Assembly (NCBI GenBank): GCA_905116865.2
Contig: CAJHNH020000224.1
Location: 2,170,910-2,234,909 of the forward strand
DNA: 64,000 bases
Source of the DNA: Candidula unifasciata
Taxonomy: Eukaryota > Mollusca > Gastropoda > Stylommatophora > Geomitridae
Direction: 5' to 3'
A model generated the notes under the pieces. That model was given only the letters and a program-made list of their open reading frames with translations, searched no databases and was not told the origin of the DNA. Position numbers and translations under genes: made by a program. This document shows positions 48,801 through 54,017 of this stretch, piece by piece; the stretch's first letter is position 1; each line of letters starts with the position of its first letter.

Positions 48801-50410
48801 TGGACAAAATGAAATTCTTGGTGGACACAAACGAAGTGAATTGGAAAATAACACAGTGATGCTTTCCAAACCTGCTTTCTTTTAATACATTTTACTAGAT
48901 AACTGTCAGTGCTGGTGAATACCTCTCTCTATAGTTTTGTGTGTGTGACTTTTTTCGACTTGTGTCTGCCCGTGTCAACATTTAAGTGTCCTCTATGCTC
49001 TTGAATGCTTACAGATCTACACATTTTTGTGAAACACATTAGACTGATCAAGAACTTATATTAAAAACAACATACTGCTAAAATATTAGTGAGGAAAAAG
49101 GCCTGTACCAGCTAATCAAGAGTGATGTGAAGCAGGGATGTGCAATTTCAGCAGCTCTTGTCCGCCTATATTTTAAAAATGTTACAAGACATTTAACAGA
49201 TGTACGGAAATCAGCGTGGGAGGATACATCAAGAGTTTAAAAGATGCAGATGTTACAGTATTGCCTGCAGACAATGAATAAGATCTGCATTGTTTAGTAG
49301 ATGCAGTAAAGTAACAGTACACATAGCGAGCACCTTGCATTAGAGTTGAACTGTATCATAATGAAAAGCCCGGTCATCACCAAGAAGAAAGACTGCGGTG
49401 TGAATGAAATCCATGCAAATGGCATAATTCATAAAACCAAGTGAATCGTCAGAATTATCTTGGAAATTAATTAAATCTTACACAGATGCCTTGCAGATAT
49501 TAGAACAAGAATCACCGTGACAAAAAGTAGTCTTTAGCCAGATGCAAAGATACCCAATGAATCAAGTCATGTCTACTGAGAACAATTGTGTAAAATTGTT
49601 ATGAAACCTGTGTTGTTAAATGCATGTAAAACATGGAAAATAAGTATGCAATGTGAAAAACCTTTGCTCGTTGTTCTGGGTTTTGAGAAAAATGCAAAGA
49701 ATATCATGGAATGATAGCAAAACAAACGAAGCAAGCCTCCATAAAACAAATGAAAACTGTAAACTAACTAGAAACATTATACGTAGACAGTTTGTTAGAC
49801 ATGTAAGGAGAAAGAATGACCTCCAGGACCGATAAAACTGACAGGAAAAGAGCAAGGGGAAGACAAAGACATAATGCCTAGATGGCTTGGTCATATAAAT
49901 GGGGTGCAACGAGAGCACTGTCCTTGGAACATTGTTCGGGCACCGTGTAAGATGGCAAAAAGTGACCGCCTATGCTTATCGACAAGGCACATGATATAAT
50001 AATAAAGGTTTTTTGCTGCCCATTTCTTTAAGGCGTGTCCTTAATTTGTCTACCAACTTTACTGCGTGAAGTAAAATTTTATTCCGATCATGTAAATTTA
50101 AAGAACAATCAAAAACATTTTTTTTTTTTTTGGTGTGTTGCGTCTAAAGACGTGTGGCATCTATAGGGTACTCTGTAAAGTAACAAATCCTCATTTTTCT
50201 GTTTCCAGCCCTGCATTTGTGGGAAATCTGACAGTGTCATATCAGCCTGAGTCACTTACATTGATTTCCGAAATCTCTTCTTGCTGGATGGCCCAGAGTC
50301 AACCCATTTCAGTCAGAGAACTGCTAGTCACAGCAAGTCAAGCTACTGGCAATTTTGGGACGTGTGGAACACGTTTGGTTATTTATGGACTGCCAATAAT
50401 AATGAATTAA
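10676..50410 (+). CDS. ESPL1: separase (3' half of gene, eight exons, C-terminal protease domain)
   Basis: Separase is the CD-clan cysteine protease (peptidase C50) that cuts the cohesin subunit RAD21/SCC1 to release sister chromatids at anaphase. Exons 10676-10824, 13669-13802, 20283-20456, 32111-32296, 33586-33809, 43869-43958, 46247-46399 and 50209-50410 join in one frame with compatible phases to give 436 residues and a TAA. Motifs appear in family order: LPAEWTVVQ, LILDEELAFFPWENMP, TRIPSF, LYLYKGHS (catalytic His), INLGCDSG (catalytic Cys), LLAGCPAFVGNL and the terminal IYGLP. The roughly 1,600-residue helical N-terminal region of separases is not seen and probably lies upstream. GHS replaces the usual GHG, and the tryptophan of NLWDVT is absent. 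Confidence 0.9.
11480..11575 (-). mobile_element. LINE-A reverse transcriptase scrap
   Basis: The segment with ctatgcatcctttgtcttta and aaaccaaattatgatgtact parallels 15200-15245 of the larger LINE-A copy. It is too short to be more than debris. Confidence 0.5.
12378..12500 (-). mobile_element. LINE-A 3' end, severely 5'-truncated copy
   Basis: It matches 14018-14140, the 3' end of LINE-A: catcatcagcatcattacaa, ttgcgatccagtgca, and atcatgccatgaaggcgtag are shared in order. Confidence 0.75.
13021..13110. repeat. 40-bp perfect tandem duplication
   Basis: Bases 13021-13060 and 13061-13100 are identical (gaacgtctgtccatgcaact then cctgctaaagtcggtctgac). A third partial unit of ten bases follows. 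Confidence 0.97.
13240..13271. repeat. (AT)n microsatellite
   Basis: AT run immediately left of the MITE fragment at 13273. Confidence 0.95.
13273..13332 (+). mobile_element. fragment of the 59863-type MITE
   Basis: It begins GGCTATCCTCCGAAT, like the terminus of the element at 59863-60090, then atggcggccgcaaaaa and cagtcacgtgtcaa, with a 14-base internal deletion relative to that copy. It is flanked by AT repeats. Confidence 0.75.
13440..13507. repeat. (AT)n microsatellite
   Basis: About 34 AT units within the separase intron. Confidence 0.97.
13669..13802 (+). CDS. ESPL1: separase exon (b)
   Basis: The acceptor is ttatattctttcag and the donor is AAGTTT|GTAAGT. It reads WTVVQMTIVQYDPSN near the start and HIFLTRLNGGVEPITIGLPN near the end. 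This corresponds to the strand pair that opens the separase protease module (human-type TVCVLALATLQ ... LLLTRLE ... PVSVQIP). It ends in phase 0, matching the next exon. Confidence 0.88.
14015..16203 (-). mobile_element. LINE-A non-LTR retrotransposon, 5'-truncated and broken
   Basis: Minus-strand pieces in order: a linker region at 16203-15760, the reverse transcriptase N-terminal part SPRNKAPGLDGINTEGIQ (15560-15500), the RT core TGMRQGCVLSSLLFNICIDR (14970-14905), and a 3' region with WFGHLVRM (about 14255-14230). The 3' end carries a (GAT)n-like tail (atcatcatcatcatcatt at about 14015-14030). The endonuclease is missing. Motif style and tail fit RTE or a related clade; the clade is not settled. 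Open + strand frames here are antisense shadows. Confidence 0.85.
16204..17379. other. unrecognised intronic sequence
   Basis: No gene, RNA or named repeat was recognised. Confidence 0.45.
17380..18215 (+). repeat. highly degenerate tandem array, unit about 80-90 bp
   Basis: Variants of a unit containing ggtaagtcgttcactgat, then tttgggacac-taagtcgctcaatg, recur at roughly 17525, 17600, 17675, 17760, 17940 and 18035. A C-rich tract at 18127-18146 interrupts it. Divergence between units is high, so the array is old. Confidence 0.55.
18583..18840 (+). mobile_element. SINE-A
   Basis: One of the clearest copies. The tRNA-like head at 18590-18655 has A-box-like tgtgtagcggtaagac and B-box-like gggttcgggtcct. 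The body has gactcccagatcaacc and gaccacatcac, and it ends near ggacccttactt. Confidence 0.85.
19295..19530 (-). mobile_element. SINE-B
   Basis: Antisense copy with cctttacaggacattccaga, then acgttcagtagtttgccact, a C-CTTTCGAAACCAGCGCAAG block, and the tRNA-like head near 19470-19525. Confidence 0.8.
19750..19985 (-). mobile_element. SINE-A, antisense
   Basis: It shares the block order of the antisense copy at 33955-34205: aatgcctttggcccat, then gggtcagcatcgcgt, actggtacccatt, gagagacaaggtca, and a tRNA-like head near 19930-19985. Confidence 0.7.
20283..20456 (+). CDS. ESPL1: separase exon (c)
   Basis: The acceptor catccttacag is phase 0, matching the exon before; the donor is TTAAGG|GTATGG. 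YKWFLRGRLDCVRQ corresponds to the family's K-EWW-RLALD-RM segment. The open frame extends upstream to 20223, and that part also looks compatible with the family, so an earlier acceptor cannot be excluded, but the phase match favours 20283. The W-K-G-LLL stretch that usually follows is not found. Confidence 0.78.
20457..21725. other. separase intron, unrecognised part
   Basis: There is a (CA)n-like run at about 20881-20908 and a C tract at 21620-21635. No exon or repeat family was recognised. Confidence 0.5.
21760..22010 (+). mobile_element. LINE 3' scrap
   Basis: The + frame LNAFENKRFGKIANIKWDEF resembles the conserved end segment of RTE-like LINE polyproteins. It is isolated and preceded by a poly-T run. 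Confidence 0.45.
22430..23700 (+). mobile_element. LINE-B non-LTR retrotransposon, broken
   Basis: + strand reverse transcriptase pieces: LKSGKSSGCDEIPADLIQAG (22540-22600), AWKRSEYIPLPKKKK, then VRQGCILSPSLFNIFVENIM (23120-23180). The catalytic YADD position reads HADV (about 23258-23269), so it is inactive. An FEYFGSSVNNSGN-like 3' block follows with stops. The same family, internally deleted, is at 51830-52445; 3' scraps are at 29885, 30340, 34980, 42290 and 45930. Confidence 0.85.
24060..24870 (+). repeat. pyrimidine-rich long dispersed repeat, copy 2, left part
   Basis: Colinear with about 880-1570 of copy 1, including the block at 24560-24765 that is nearly identical to 1255-1465. It begins with three degenerate tandem units of agtgatgacacc-type sequence and carries C tracts at 24211-24231 and 24434-24446. 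Confidence 0.8.
24871..28597 (-). mobile_element. jockey-like LINE, nearly full length, inserted in the pyrimidine-rich repeat
   Basis: Read on the minus strand in order: an endonuclease-like part (QETHLTEDTVFKIRGYQCF near 28030-27970), a linker, the reverse transcriptase (SPGADSISNEMIR about 26850; NYRPISLTSCLCQTMERI about 26660; LRQGVPKGGVLSPTLFLLFI about 26305-26250; MYADYLVLW about 26205-26180, where YADD has become YADY), a TYLGVTFDNRLTWRKHI block about 25965, and a C-terminal LLLRTGHNRLRNHIYTKF segment with a C/H cluster near 25150-25060. Frameshifts and stops are present. The catalytic-site change argues it is dead. Confidence 0.88.
28734..28795. repeat. (CT)n microsatellite
   Basis: About 31 CT units. 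Confidence 0.97.
29600..29652. repeat. (CT)n microsatellite
   Basis: CT run near the right end of the pyrimidine-rich repeat. Confidence 0.95.
29931..30120 (+). mobile_element. LINE-B 3' fragment
   Basis: Reads ILNELNIMENWLINSILSRK, then LKYFGHNKRHGGLE, closely matching 52145-52310. It begins where the pyrimidine-rich repeat ends. Confidence 0.8.
30340..30600 (+). mobile_element. LINE-B 3' fragment, older copy
   Basis: Contains HEEESIDILHNMNIKN, a stop, ILSQMLRYSGHIKRHGGLER and a downstream DTGDALATKDKRLEK-like stretch, parallel to the preceding copy but more decayed. Confidence 0.7.
30630..30920 (+). repeat. degenerate AT-rich tandem array, unit about 58-63 bp
   Basis: About five units, each with a tatgtggtgctagac-type start followed by atataggttatata and an A-rich stretch with gataaaaatc. 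Units start near 30636, 30695, 30755, 30818 and 30878. Confidence 0.7.
31034..31235 (+). repeat. dispersed repeat D, unit 1
   Basis: Blocks: gaagcccgaccctggctttt, acgcggtttctgggacctct, atggtggcactttgtgtcat, gggtgtttatcgcttgtgtg, and gtcctagtggggta. The class is unknown; the regular head and end suggest a SINE-like element. Confidence 0.8.
31283..31460 (+). repeat. dispersed repeat D, unit 2
   Basis: Same block order as unit 1: gccccaccctggctcttgcc, aacgcggtttctgtgacctc, and gggtgtttatcgcttttgtg. Confidence 0.8.
31515..31696 (+). repeat. dispersed repeat D, unit 3
   Basis: Same block order again. Units 1-3 start about 240-250 bases apart in the same orientation. A further copy lies at 54018-54210 and a diverged relative at 57905-58035. 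Confidence 0.8.
32111..32296 (+). CDS. ESPL1: separase exon (d)
   Basis: The acceptor is ttcatactttcag and the donor GACGAA|GTAAGA; both boundaries are phase 0. LMEIILGATEADILTLVECM parallels the family's [20 protein letters not shown] stretch. The end, GPVILILDE, is the strand before the PWE motif and joins directly to ELAFFPWENMP in the next exon. Confidence 0.9.
32297..33585. other. separase intron, unrecognised
   Basis: Holds poly-T and poly-A runs at 33420-33437 and 33492-33506 and a short tctg-rich stretch at 33005-33060. No repeat family or gene was recognised. Confidence 0.5.
33586..33809 (+). CDS. ESPL1: separase exon (e)
   Basis: The acceptor is catttacag and the donor is AAACA|GTAAGT. 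It opens with ELAFFPWENMPDL and continues with VTRIPSFVSLIALL, which are the family hallmarks PWE-MP and V-R-PS. Near its end, SVIANICSSRP stands where the family has the V-NP--NL segment. It ends after two bases of a codon and is completed by the G at 43869 after a 10-kb intron. Confidence 0.95.
33955..34205 (-). mobile_element. SINE-A, antisense
   Basis: On the minus strand it starts with catggcggagcggctagacg, a well-kept tRNA-like head with an A box, and B-box-like ggaaggtcgtgctttcgctc, followed by the SINE-A body. An in-frame open stretch on the + strand is a shadow. Confidence 0.8.
34306..34345. repeat. (TTC/TCC)n microsatellite
   Basis: Interrupted trinucleotide pyrimidine run. Confidence 0.9.
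34417..34539 (+). repeat. dispersed repeat E, left half
   Basis: Shares blocks with 60240-60330 read in reverse: ttgagcaaatgcactctaac, gactcctactacatgcttgt, and tgtggaggca. The repeat resumes at 34842 after the inverted-repeat element. Confidence 0.6.
34540..34841. mobile_element. inverted-repeat element inserted in repeat E
   Basis: Bases 34574-34612 and 34803-34841 form an inverted repeat of about 39 bp; the outer 22 bases (agaattccagtgaaatttga then ct) pair perfectly. The interval is flanked by a 14-base direct repeat TTGTTGTGGAGGCA at 34526-34539 and 34842-34855. The interior has no coding capacity. The class is unclear: inverted repeats suggest a MITE, but a 14-bp duplication is long for one. 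Confidence 0.65.
34842..34915 (+). repeat. dispersed repeat E, right half
   Basis: Continues the interrupted repeat: ggaggcagtgggacttttct, then ccataaaacccacacgagga, the reverse of the gtgtgggtt-type start seen at 38020, 55065 and 60160. Confidence 0.6.
34980..35110 (+). mobile_element. LINE 3' scrap, LINE-B-like
   Basis: Reads IENIANFEYLASTINRSGDS, then STEIKRRI, the block after the reverse transcriptase core in LINE-B. Confidence 0.65.
35111..36800. other. unrecognised intronic sequence
   Basis: No coding exon, RNA gene or repeat family recognised on either strand. Confidence 0.45.
36980..37410 (-). mobile_element. LINE 3' fragment
   Basis: Minus-strand translation gives GRKQIIWFGHVTRFASDRAP near 37245-37190 and RARARPRRTWTAKITETLKS near 37150-37090, the usual W-GH-R and basic tail at the end of RTE/L2-like LINE proteins. 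The 181-codon + frame here is its antisense shadow. Confidence 0.75.
37690..37915 (-). mobile_element. SINE-B
   Basis: Antisense copy with ttgcttatcctttacatgac at its 3' end, ttacgttcagtagtttggca in the body, and a tRNA-like head near 37850-37915 (gcagggttcgaacc). Confidence 0.85.
38015..38200 (+). repeat. dispersed repeat E
   Basis: Starts ccgtgtgggttctggtgccc, then tgtctccacaacaagcatgt, aactaattgggagcttcctt, colinear with 60155-60300. Confidence 0.7.
38332..39045. repeat. 30-bp minisatellite, about 23-24 units
   Basis: The unit is gtgtatatggcaagacgtcc followed by acgcctcctt. The left two thirds keeps exact 30-base spacing with few substitutions; the right third is more diverged, with small indels. 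Because 30 is a multiple of three and the unit is stop-poor, long repeat ORFs appear in several frames (347 codons on -, about 130 on +). It lies in a separase intron, so it is not considered coding. Confidence 0.95.
39688..39870 (+). pseudogene. Polinton retroviral-type integrase fragment
   Basis: The frame reads LDVFSKYSWALPIKT, has a stop at about 39802, then continues QTDRGSEF. These are the two aspartate-containing blocks of the DDE core of Maverick integrases; the third acidic block is missing. The fragment is about 60 codons. Confidence 0.75.
39900..40148 (+). pseudogene. basic ORF between integrase and capsid remnants
   Basis: 82 codons, rich in Lys/Arg/Ala, with GRNLGKAFREHAKKTGK and a C-terminal basic tail. 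Position and composition recall the small basic virion-like ORF of Polintons, but no diagnostic motif supports a name. Confidence 0.4.
40180..41320 (+). pseudogene. Polinton major capsid protein gene remnant
   Basis: Successive frames at 40180-40407, 40440-40668, 40710-40905 and about 40920-41190 line up with one protein: an N-terminal SSLDLFSVPSTQT block, a QVDVFL-type block, a LITSVDVKIKH block and a PTRLVIGLINFEAF block. The last three quarters parallels 7700-8432. At least two frameshifts and several stops, plus a poly-T/poly-G tract at 41200-41218, make it a pseudogene. Confidence 0.75.
41480..42285. other. unrecognised intronic sequence with poly-C tracts
   Basis: C-rich tracts at 41759-41801; otherwise AT-rich with no recognised feature. 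Confidence 0.45.
42290..42730 (+). mobile_element. LINE-B 3' ends, two overlapping scraps
   Basis: A first 3' end (gagcgactttctgtaaagga, atgatgatg at about 42342) is followed by a second longer scrap with GKYFGHIKCNDGLEKII, GRRGRGRPT and a terminal ctgaaaaggacctgcttcat plus (GAT)n at about 42700-42725. Confidence 0.75.
42921..43020 (-). mobile_element. SPIN-like hAT MITE fragment
   Basis: Starts cagtggttcacaacc, then gcggcaaccctttaatacag and tcgatgctactttatgg. This order corresponds to one end of the SPIN-type hAT element as I remember it, and complements the full short copy at 53149-53293. The other end is missing. Confidence 0.65.
43000..43235 (-). mobile_element. jockey-like reverse transcriptase scrap
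   Basis: The minus frame reads LNGVLERLHDYCQRWKLKVN, then TKTAYTIF, the segment just after the YADD motif in jockey-type reverse transcriptases. Confidence 0.75.
43869..43958 (+). CDS. ESPL1: separase exon (f)
   Basis: The acceptor is ttttatttttaag and the donor TGTATCT|GTAAGT. The first G completes the codon begun at 33808, and the last two bases (CT) are completed at 46247. It reads YTGWLVDCYHE early, matching the family's GW-G--G segment, and ends SSLYLYKGHS across the junction, matching the strand leading to the catalytic histidine. Confidence 0.88.
44670..44760. repeat. dispersed repeat F
   Basis: agattaagaaccaacatcat, ggcacccag, cccataagggctctgtcccc, and catcttcagcagccagtgca, in the same order as 4675-4760. 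Confidence 0.65.
44800..45160 (-). mobile_element. possible LINE 3' debris
   Basis: Minus-strand fragments such as RASKQCRRAKDQRGLKKN followed by AEGDIRRSRKRQALI resemble the basic C-terminal tail of LINE proteins. Weak evidence. Confidence 0.35.
45253..45324. repeat. (AT)n microsatellite
   Basis: About 36 AT units. Confidence 0.97.
45730..45818. repeat. compound (CA)n(TA)n(TG)n microsatellite
   Basis: CA run, then TA run, then TG run. The order is self-complementary, so the tract can fold as one long hairpin. Confidence 0.97.
45930..46150 (+). mobile_element. LINE-B 3' scrap
   Basis: Ends ggccgatgttctgaaaagaa, cctgctacatgat, the same terminal sequence as other LINE-B 3' ends; upstream has gacaatgcaaagattggaaa. 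Confidence 0.65.
46247..46399 (+). CDS. ESPL1: separase exon (g), catalytic exon
   Basis: The acceptor is acttttttttcag and the donor GCAGGATG|GTAAAG. YKGHS carries the catalytic histidine codon at 46257-46259 and INLGCDSG the catalytic cysteine codon at 46323-46325, 22 residues apart. It ends DGDGAALYFLLAG plus two bases, completed as AGCP in the last exon. Both dyad residues are kept, but GHG is GHS and the His-Cys loop is four residues shorter than in human separase as I recall it. Confidence 0.95.
46740..47150 (-). mobile_element. decayed LINE fragment
   Basis: The minus strand shows broken pieces such as RQVLR*ILGPITDANSRE near 46840-46790, typical of a LINE C-terminal region. A T/G homopolymer run (46659-46682) lies just to the left. 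Weak. Confidence 0.4.
47160..47395 (+). mobile_element. SINE-A
   Basis: B-box-like ggtcgtaggttcggg near the start, then ggctcccaggtcaaacc, ttgatcacatcacccgccga, and gtaggcatcgaaaagggtcc. The A-box end of the head is truncated. Confidence 0.8.
47600..48260 (-). mobile_element. LINE 3' half fragment
   Basis: The antisense of tggccaaatcaattcagtct and neighbouring blocks fits the W-GH end region of RTE-like LINEs, followed (leftward) by a basic segment. Frames are broken. Confidence 0.5.
48261..49070. other. separase intron, mostly unrecognised
   Basis: AT-rich, with poly-T tracts. Minus-strand LINE decay may continue into it; nothing can be named. Confidence 0.4.
49080..49975 (+). mobile_element. 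LINE fragment, heavily decayed
   Basis: + strand shows LIKSDVKQGCAISAAL (reverse transcriptase QGC block) at about 49110-49160, LKDADVTVLPADNE (degenerate YADD region) at about 49235-49280, and a 3' block with RWLGHINGVQREHC near 49880-49925. Many stops. Confidence 0.65.
50209..50410 (+). CDS. ESPL1: separase terminal exon (h) with stop
   Basis: The acceptor is tttctgtttccag. The first base completes the Cys codon of AGCP, then AFVGNLTVSYQPESL, SCWMAQS, and the end GTRLVIYGLPIIMN with TAA at 50408-50410. Human-type separases end ...GAAPIAYGLPVSL-. The NLWDVTD signature is represented only by NLTVS, with no tryptophan. No frameshift is needed to read the exon through. Confidence 0.92.
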
Positions 50411-50721
50411 ATCAATGCTTTTTGTGTATTTATAACACCCACACTATGTCTGAAAATGTCATACAGTTTATAAATTATATACTGACAGAAGTGACTTTTA
50501 ATCATGTTAACCAAGCACAAGGGTATTTGTTTTTCAAAACAATGGATCATATTTGTGTAGCCTTAGGAAAATATTGGTTCTCTCCCCCCCCCCCCCCCCC
50601 CCCCAGATTATTATCAGAAAATTAAAAATATGAATCATTATTTATATTCTAATGCTGCAACTCAGTGTTTTCCCTGTAAAAAGGGACAACTAAAAAAAAA
50701 GTTAGATACATCGTAAGCTAG

Positions 50722-50727
50722 AATAAA
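50722..50727 (+). promoter_or_regulatory. candidate polyadenylation signal AATAAA
   Basis: A canonical hexamer 312 bases after the separase stop codon. No transcript evidence; another AATAAA lies at about 51399. Confidence 0.45.
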
Positions 50728-51790
50728 AAGTGGTCTACACCATCTGACAATTATGAAATAGGCCGCAAAACATGCGCATATTGAGAAAAATCTTCATCAC
50801 AGTACTTTATGCAGAAAATTGCGGAGTGAATTCTTTTTCTTTTCCTTTGTTTGAGACACTAATTGCATTGTGTTTGTTCACAAAATAGCTGATATATTTG
50901 ACCGACTCATCCAGCTTCAATGGCATATTCGGTCACAATGATTTCTATCCGTCATTTATTATAGTGTGGTCCGTTTGGGTTGGTAGCTAGGCTCCGGTGT
51001 ACGTATATACCATATACCTGGAACACCAGCTCACGCTTTGAGATCCAAATGTTCGGCGACGAGGTATGTGAGGTACCAAACTCAAGTGCTCTCTGTGGAA
51101 TGGGGTGGGGAATTGTACTTATAGTGCATCAGGAAGAGGTAGGGAAGGGGAAAGAGGGCCGGAAACCATGCAATCATTCCTCGTCCTTGCCGACTTGCTG
51201 GATTCTAGCATGGCCTTTAGCCGGGATTATAGTATTACGTTACAATCCTTTGCTATCACACCATTGGGGGTGGGGTGGAATTACTGGTTAGGTGTTCTAG
51301 TCCTGTTAGTACCGATACATTTGTCTTCCTTATTGGCTGTCAGTCATACCCTGTTGTGAGCCTCACCAGTTATGTTTATGTTGTATGAATGATATGGAAT
51401 AAAATGATTTTAAGTATGAATCCCCGGAGTATATGGATGCACACAACTAAGTGTATGCGTACATACACTGGAGCATCCATACACTTAAATAACGCTACCT
51501 GTTTTCACTCCCTTTTATTCATCTCCTTGTATGCATAAATATAGGAACACATACCTATTTGTCATTTCGTACACTTGCATTCTCTTTCATATCTGTCTTC
51601 TAATGCTCACATATACCCACTTACATTCATGTAGCGCTGTAGGGTGGTGATTATTGATTCTGATTGGTTGTTTTCATTTACTTTCTTCTTAGTTTTGTGT
51701 CCAATTTTCACATGTATCTACATTTTATTACAGTCATTTTATGAGTACAGTCACAGTAAAGTATCACAAGCGTTTAAGTTACCGGTCTAT
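50728..51790. other. downstream of separase, unrecognised
   Basis: No gene or named repeat was seen. A short inverted motif around 51425-51490 (gtatatggatgcacac ... ggagcatccatacac) is noted only as local structure. Confidence 0.45.
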
Positions 51791-51793
51791 GTG

Positions 51794-51795
<2 letters not shown>

Positions 51796-51825
<30 letters not shown>
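51796..51825. repeat. (AT)n microsatellite
   Basis: Short AT run directly left of the deleted LINE-B copy. Confidence 0.95.
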
Positions 51826-52450
51826 ATGGCATATAATGAGAGGTATTTGGTTTTCAAATCATTTGGTGCACTTAATTGAATCTCTTTACCACGAACAACA
51901 AGCAGCGGTCAGAGTAGCTGGTGAAACATCAAAATAGTTTGAAGTGCAGAAAGGAGTGAGACAAGGCTGCATTTTTTCACCCTCCCTCTATAACATATTC
52001 GCTGAAAATATTATGAGAAAGGCAATTACCGATGAGGCCTGTGAGAGCTTTGATCCACTAAAAATTGGAGGTAATCCTATCCCAGAACTCAAATATGCAG
52101 ACGACACAGTTCTCTTTTCCAACAGTGTACAAGGTTAGAATACCATGGATCAGGAAGGGGGAAAATATCGGCATTCTAAACGAGTTGAACATCAAGGAGA
52201 ACTGGCTAGTAAACAGCATCCTGTCCCGAAAGTTGAAGTATTTTGGCCACATAAAGTGTCATTGTGGCTTGGAAAGGACGGTGATGGAAGGTGCAGTTTG
52301 TGGAAGGTGAGGCAGGGGTCGACAGCTGGATACAAGGAATTGAAGAAGCATTGGCATTGAAAGCAAATGGGGCTGGAGAGCTGACTAGGGAAAGGGATAC
52401 TTTTAGGCGTGCCGTGAAGAGAGCGACATTCTGAAACAGACTTGCTGAAT
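51826..52450 (+). mobile_element. LINE-B copy with internal deletion
   Basis: Parallel to 22990-23310, with QKGVRQGCIFSPSLYNIF and an intact YADDTVLFSN (52094-52123). It then jumps at about 52135 (tacaaggttagaataccatg) straight to the 3' region RHSKRVEHQGELA / ILNELNIKENWLVN and KYFGHIKC, ending ctgaaacagacttgctgaat plus gatgatt. A segment present in other copies is lost at that point. Confidence 0.85.
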
Positions 52451-53148
52451 GATGATTATGTATATATATATATATGTGTGTGTGTGTATAAAGCAATGTT
52501 TGTTTGTTTGTTTTCTATAGACTCGGAAACTACTGAACCGATTTAGCTGAAGTTTTCAGGATATGTTTATTTTGATACTGTGATTCTACCTGTCATAGGT
52601 AGCTTTGGGTTTAAAAAAAATCATCCCCTGCACAATCGTGGTGACAACACTAGCCATGCGTCTAGCCTTTTTTTTTTTTTTTTTTTTTTTTGGAGAGGGG
52701 GGGGGGGGGCGGGAAATTTGTTTGGAAAATTGTAGAAACTAAAATTTCTTATTTTTTTTTCTACAGTGACATTCTGATCCCCGTGAATACACACCATCCT
52801 CAAAGCTAAAACAAATATATTGTCTAGTTCCCCTTCCCGTGTCCCACTGTTTACCTTGAATAGTTCTCTAAATTTTGAAACTCAACTACATTACAAAGCA
52901 ACCTGTTATTTATCTTATCTTTGGACAGATAACCCCTTTCACACAAAAATCAGCTGCTGCAAGTCTTGGGAATAGAGTCAAGGCATTTTTCATGCCAATA
53001 AAGGGTAAACAACACGTGGACAAAAAATCAGTTACAGTAACTTTGCTTCACTGTCAACCTGCTCGGTTTGGTTATCTACGAGGGCTTTGGGCAAGCCTCG
53101 CCTTGGCCGTTGATGTCACCCAGTTTGTTTTCCCTTTAACTCTTAGAC
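52451..53148. other. unrecognised intergenic sequence
   Basis: Contains T and G homopolymer tracts at 52670-52710; no gene recognised. Confidence 0.45.
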
Positions 53149-53293
53149 CAGCGGTTCTCAACCTATGGGTCTCGACCCTTTTATGGGTCGAACGAGCCTT
53201 TCACGTGGGTCGCCCAAGACCTTCGAAAAACACATTAAAAACATGAGAAAATGTATTAAAAGGTAGCAGCATTAGGAAGGTTGAGAACCCGTG
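53149..53293 (+). mobile_element. SPIN-like hAT MITE, complete short copy
   Basis: Begins cagcggttctcaacc, and ends gcagcattaggaaggttgag then aacccgtg, i.e. with inverted ends (ggttctcaacc / ggttgagaacc). The interior has gggtctcgacccttttatgg, gggtcgcccaagaccttcga and aaaacacat, the block order of SPIN/Charlie-type hAT elements. The flanking octamers TCTTAGAC (53141-53148) and TGTTAGTC (53294-53301) match at six of eight positions, consistent with a decayed hAT 8-bp duplication. Confidence 0.82.
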
Positions 53294-53302
53294 TGTTAGT
53301 CT

Positions 53303-53455
53303 TAGCGCGGTGGTGTAGTGGATTGGTGTTTATCTGGCAACCCGAACGTCTTCGGGTTGAATCCGCATAGGGGGGAAAGGCGTTCAGCGAAACGTTGACC
53401 ACATCATCAATCAAATACAACTGATCTACAATATACTAAACCCACCATCAGACTT
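53303..53455 (+). mobile_element. SINE-A, internally deleted
   Basis: A tRNA-like head (gcggtggtgtagtggattgg, cgggttgaatccgc) is followed directly by the family's tgaccacatcatcaatcaaa; the middle of the body is missing. Confidence 0.7.
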
Positions 53456-53469
53456 AGACATTATCAAAA

Positions 53470-53870
53470 ACTAGTATCCAAGAAAGATGGCTGATACACA
53501 CACACATTTTTTCCCCTCTAAAAAACTCACTTCGGCGCCTCTCAAAAGCGGATCAGTTGATGATATTCGGACAAAGGACAGGGCACAGTAGACTTTGCCA
53601 ACATGGGTTTCCATTACCGGTATCAGAAACACAGAGGTGTGTCACTTACAAATGTAGCTTGGCACCTGAAAATGCTGAGCCTGTACTCTAACACTGTGAA
53701 CTGTATTATGGTAATAGAGAAACAATCTGGCATGTTTCAATCAATAAAAACAAAGCTGTAGGAGACACGAGTAGATTTGGACTACACCGTGGCTTTTATC
53801 AAGGCTACTGACCTTCTGTTATAAGGTTTTCTGAAACAAGGATCCAAGAAGAAGAAGACCAGCCAACTCT
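53470..53870 (+). mobile_element. jockey-like LINE 3' end
   Basis: The + frame reads SKADQLMIFGQRTGHSRLCQ, then CSLAPENAEPVL, paralleling the LLLRTGHNRLRNH ... PQTAEHVLQ segment at 25190-25060. It ends near aagaagaagaag. Confidence 0.75.
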
Positions 53871-54017
53871 CCCGCCATATTATCTTTCCAGCCCCGTGTT
53901 TCTGTTATGTTCTCTACCCACGGTTGTGCTGGTCAGCCTCTGCCATCTTACCAGGTAACATGCTCCCTTATTTCAACTGGTACCCAATTCAGTTTCGTCC
54001 TTTTTATGGCGACATTT

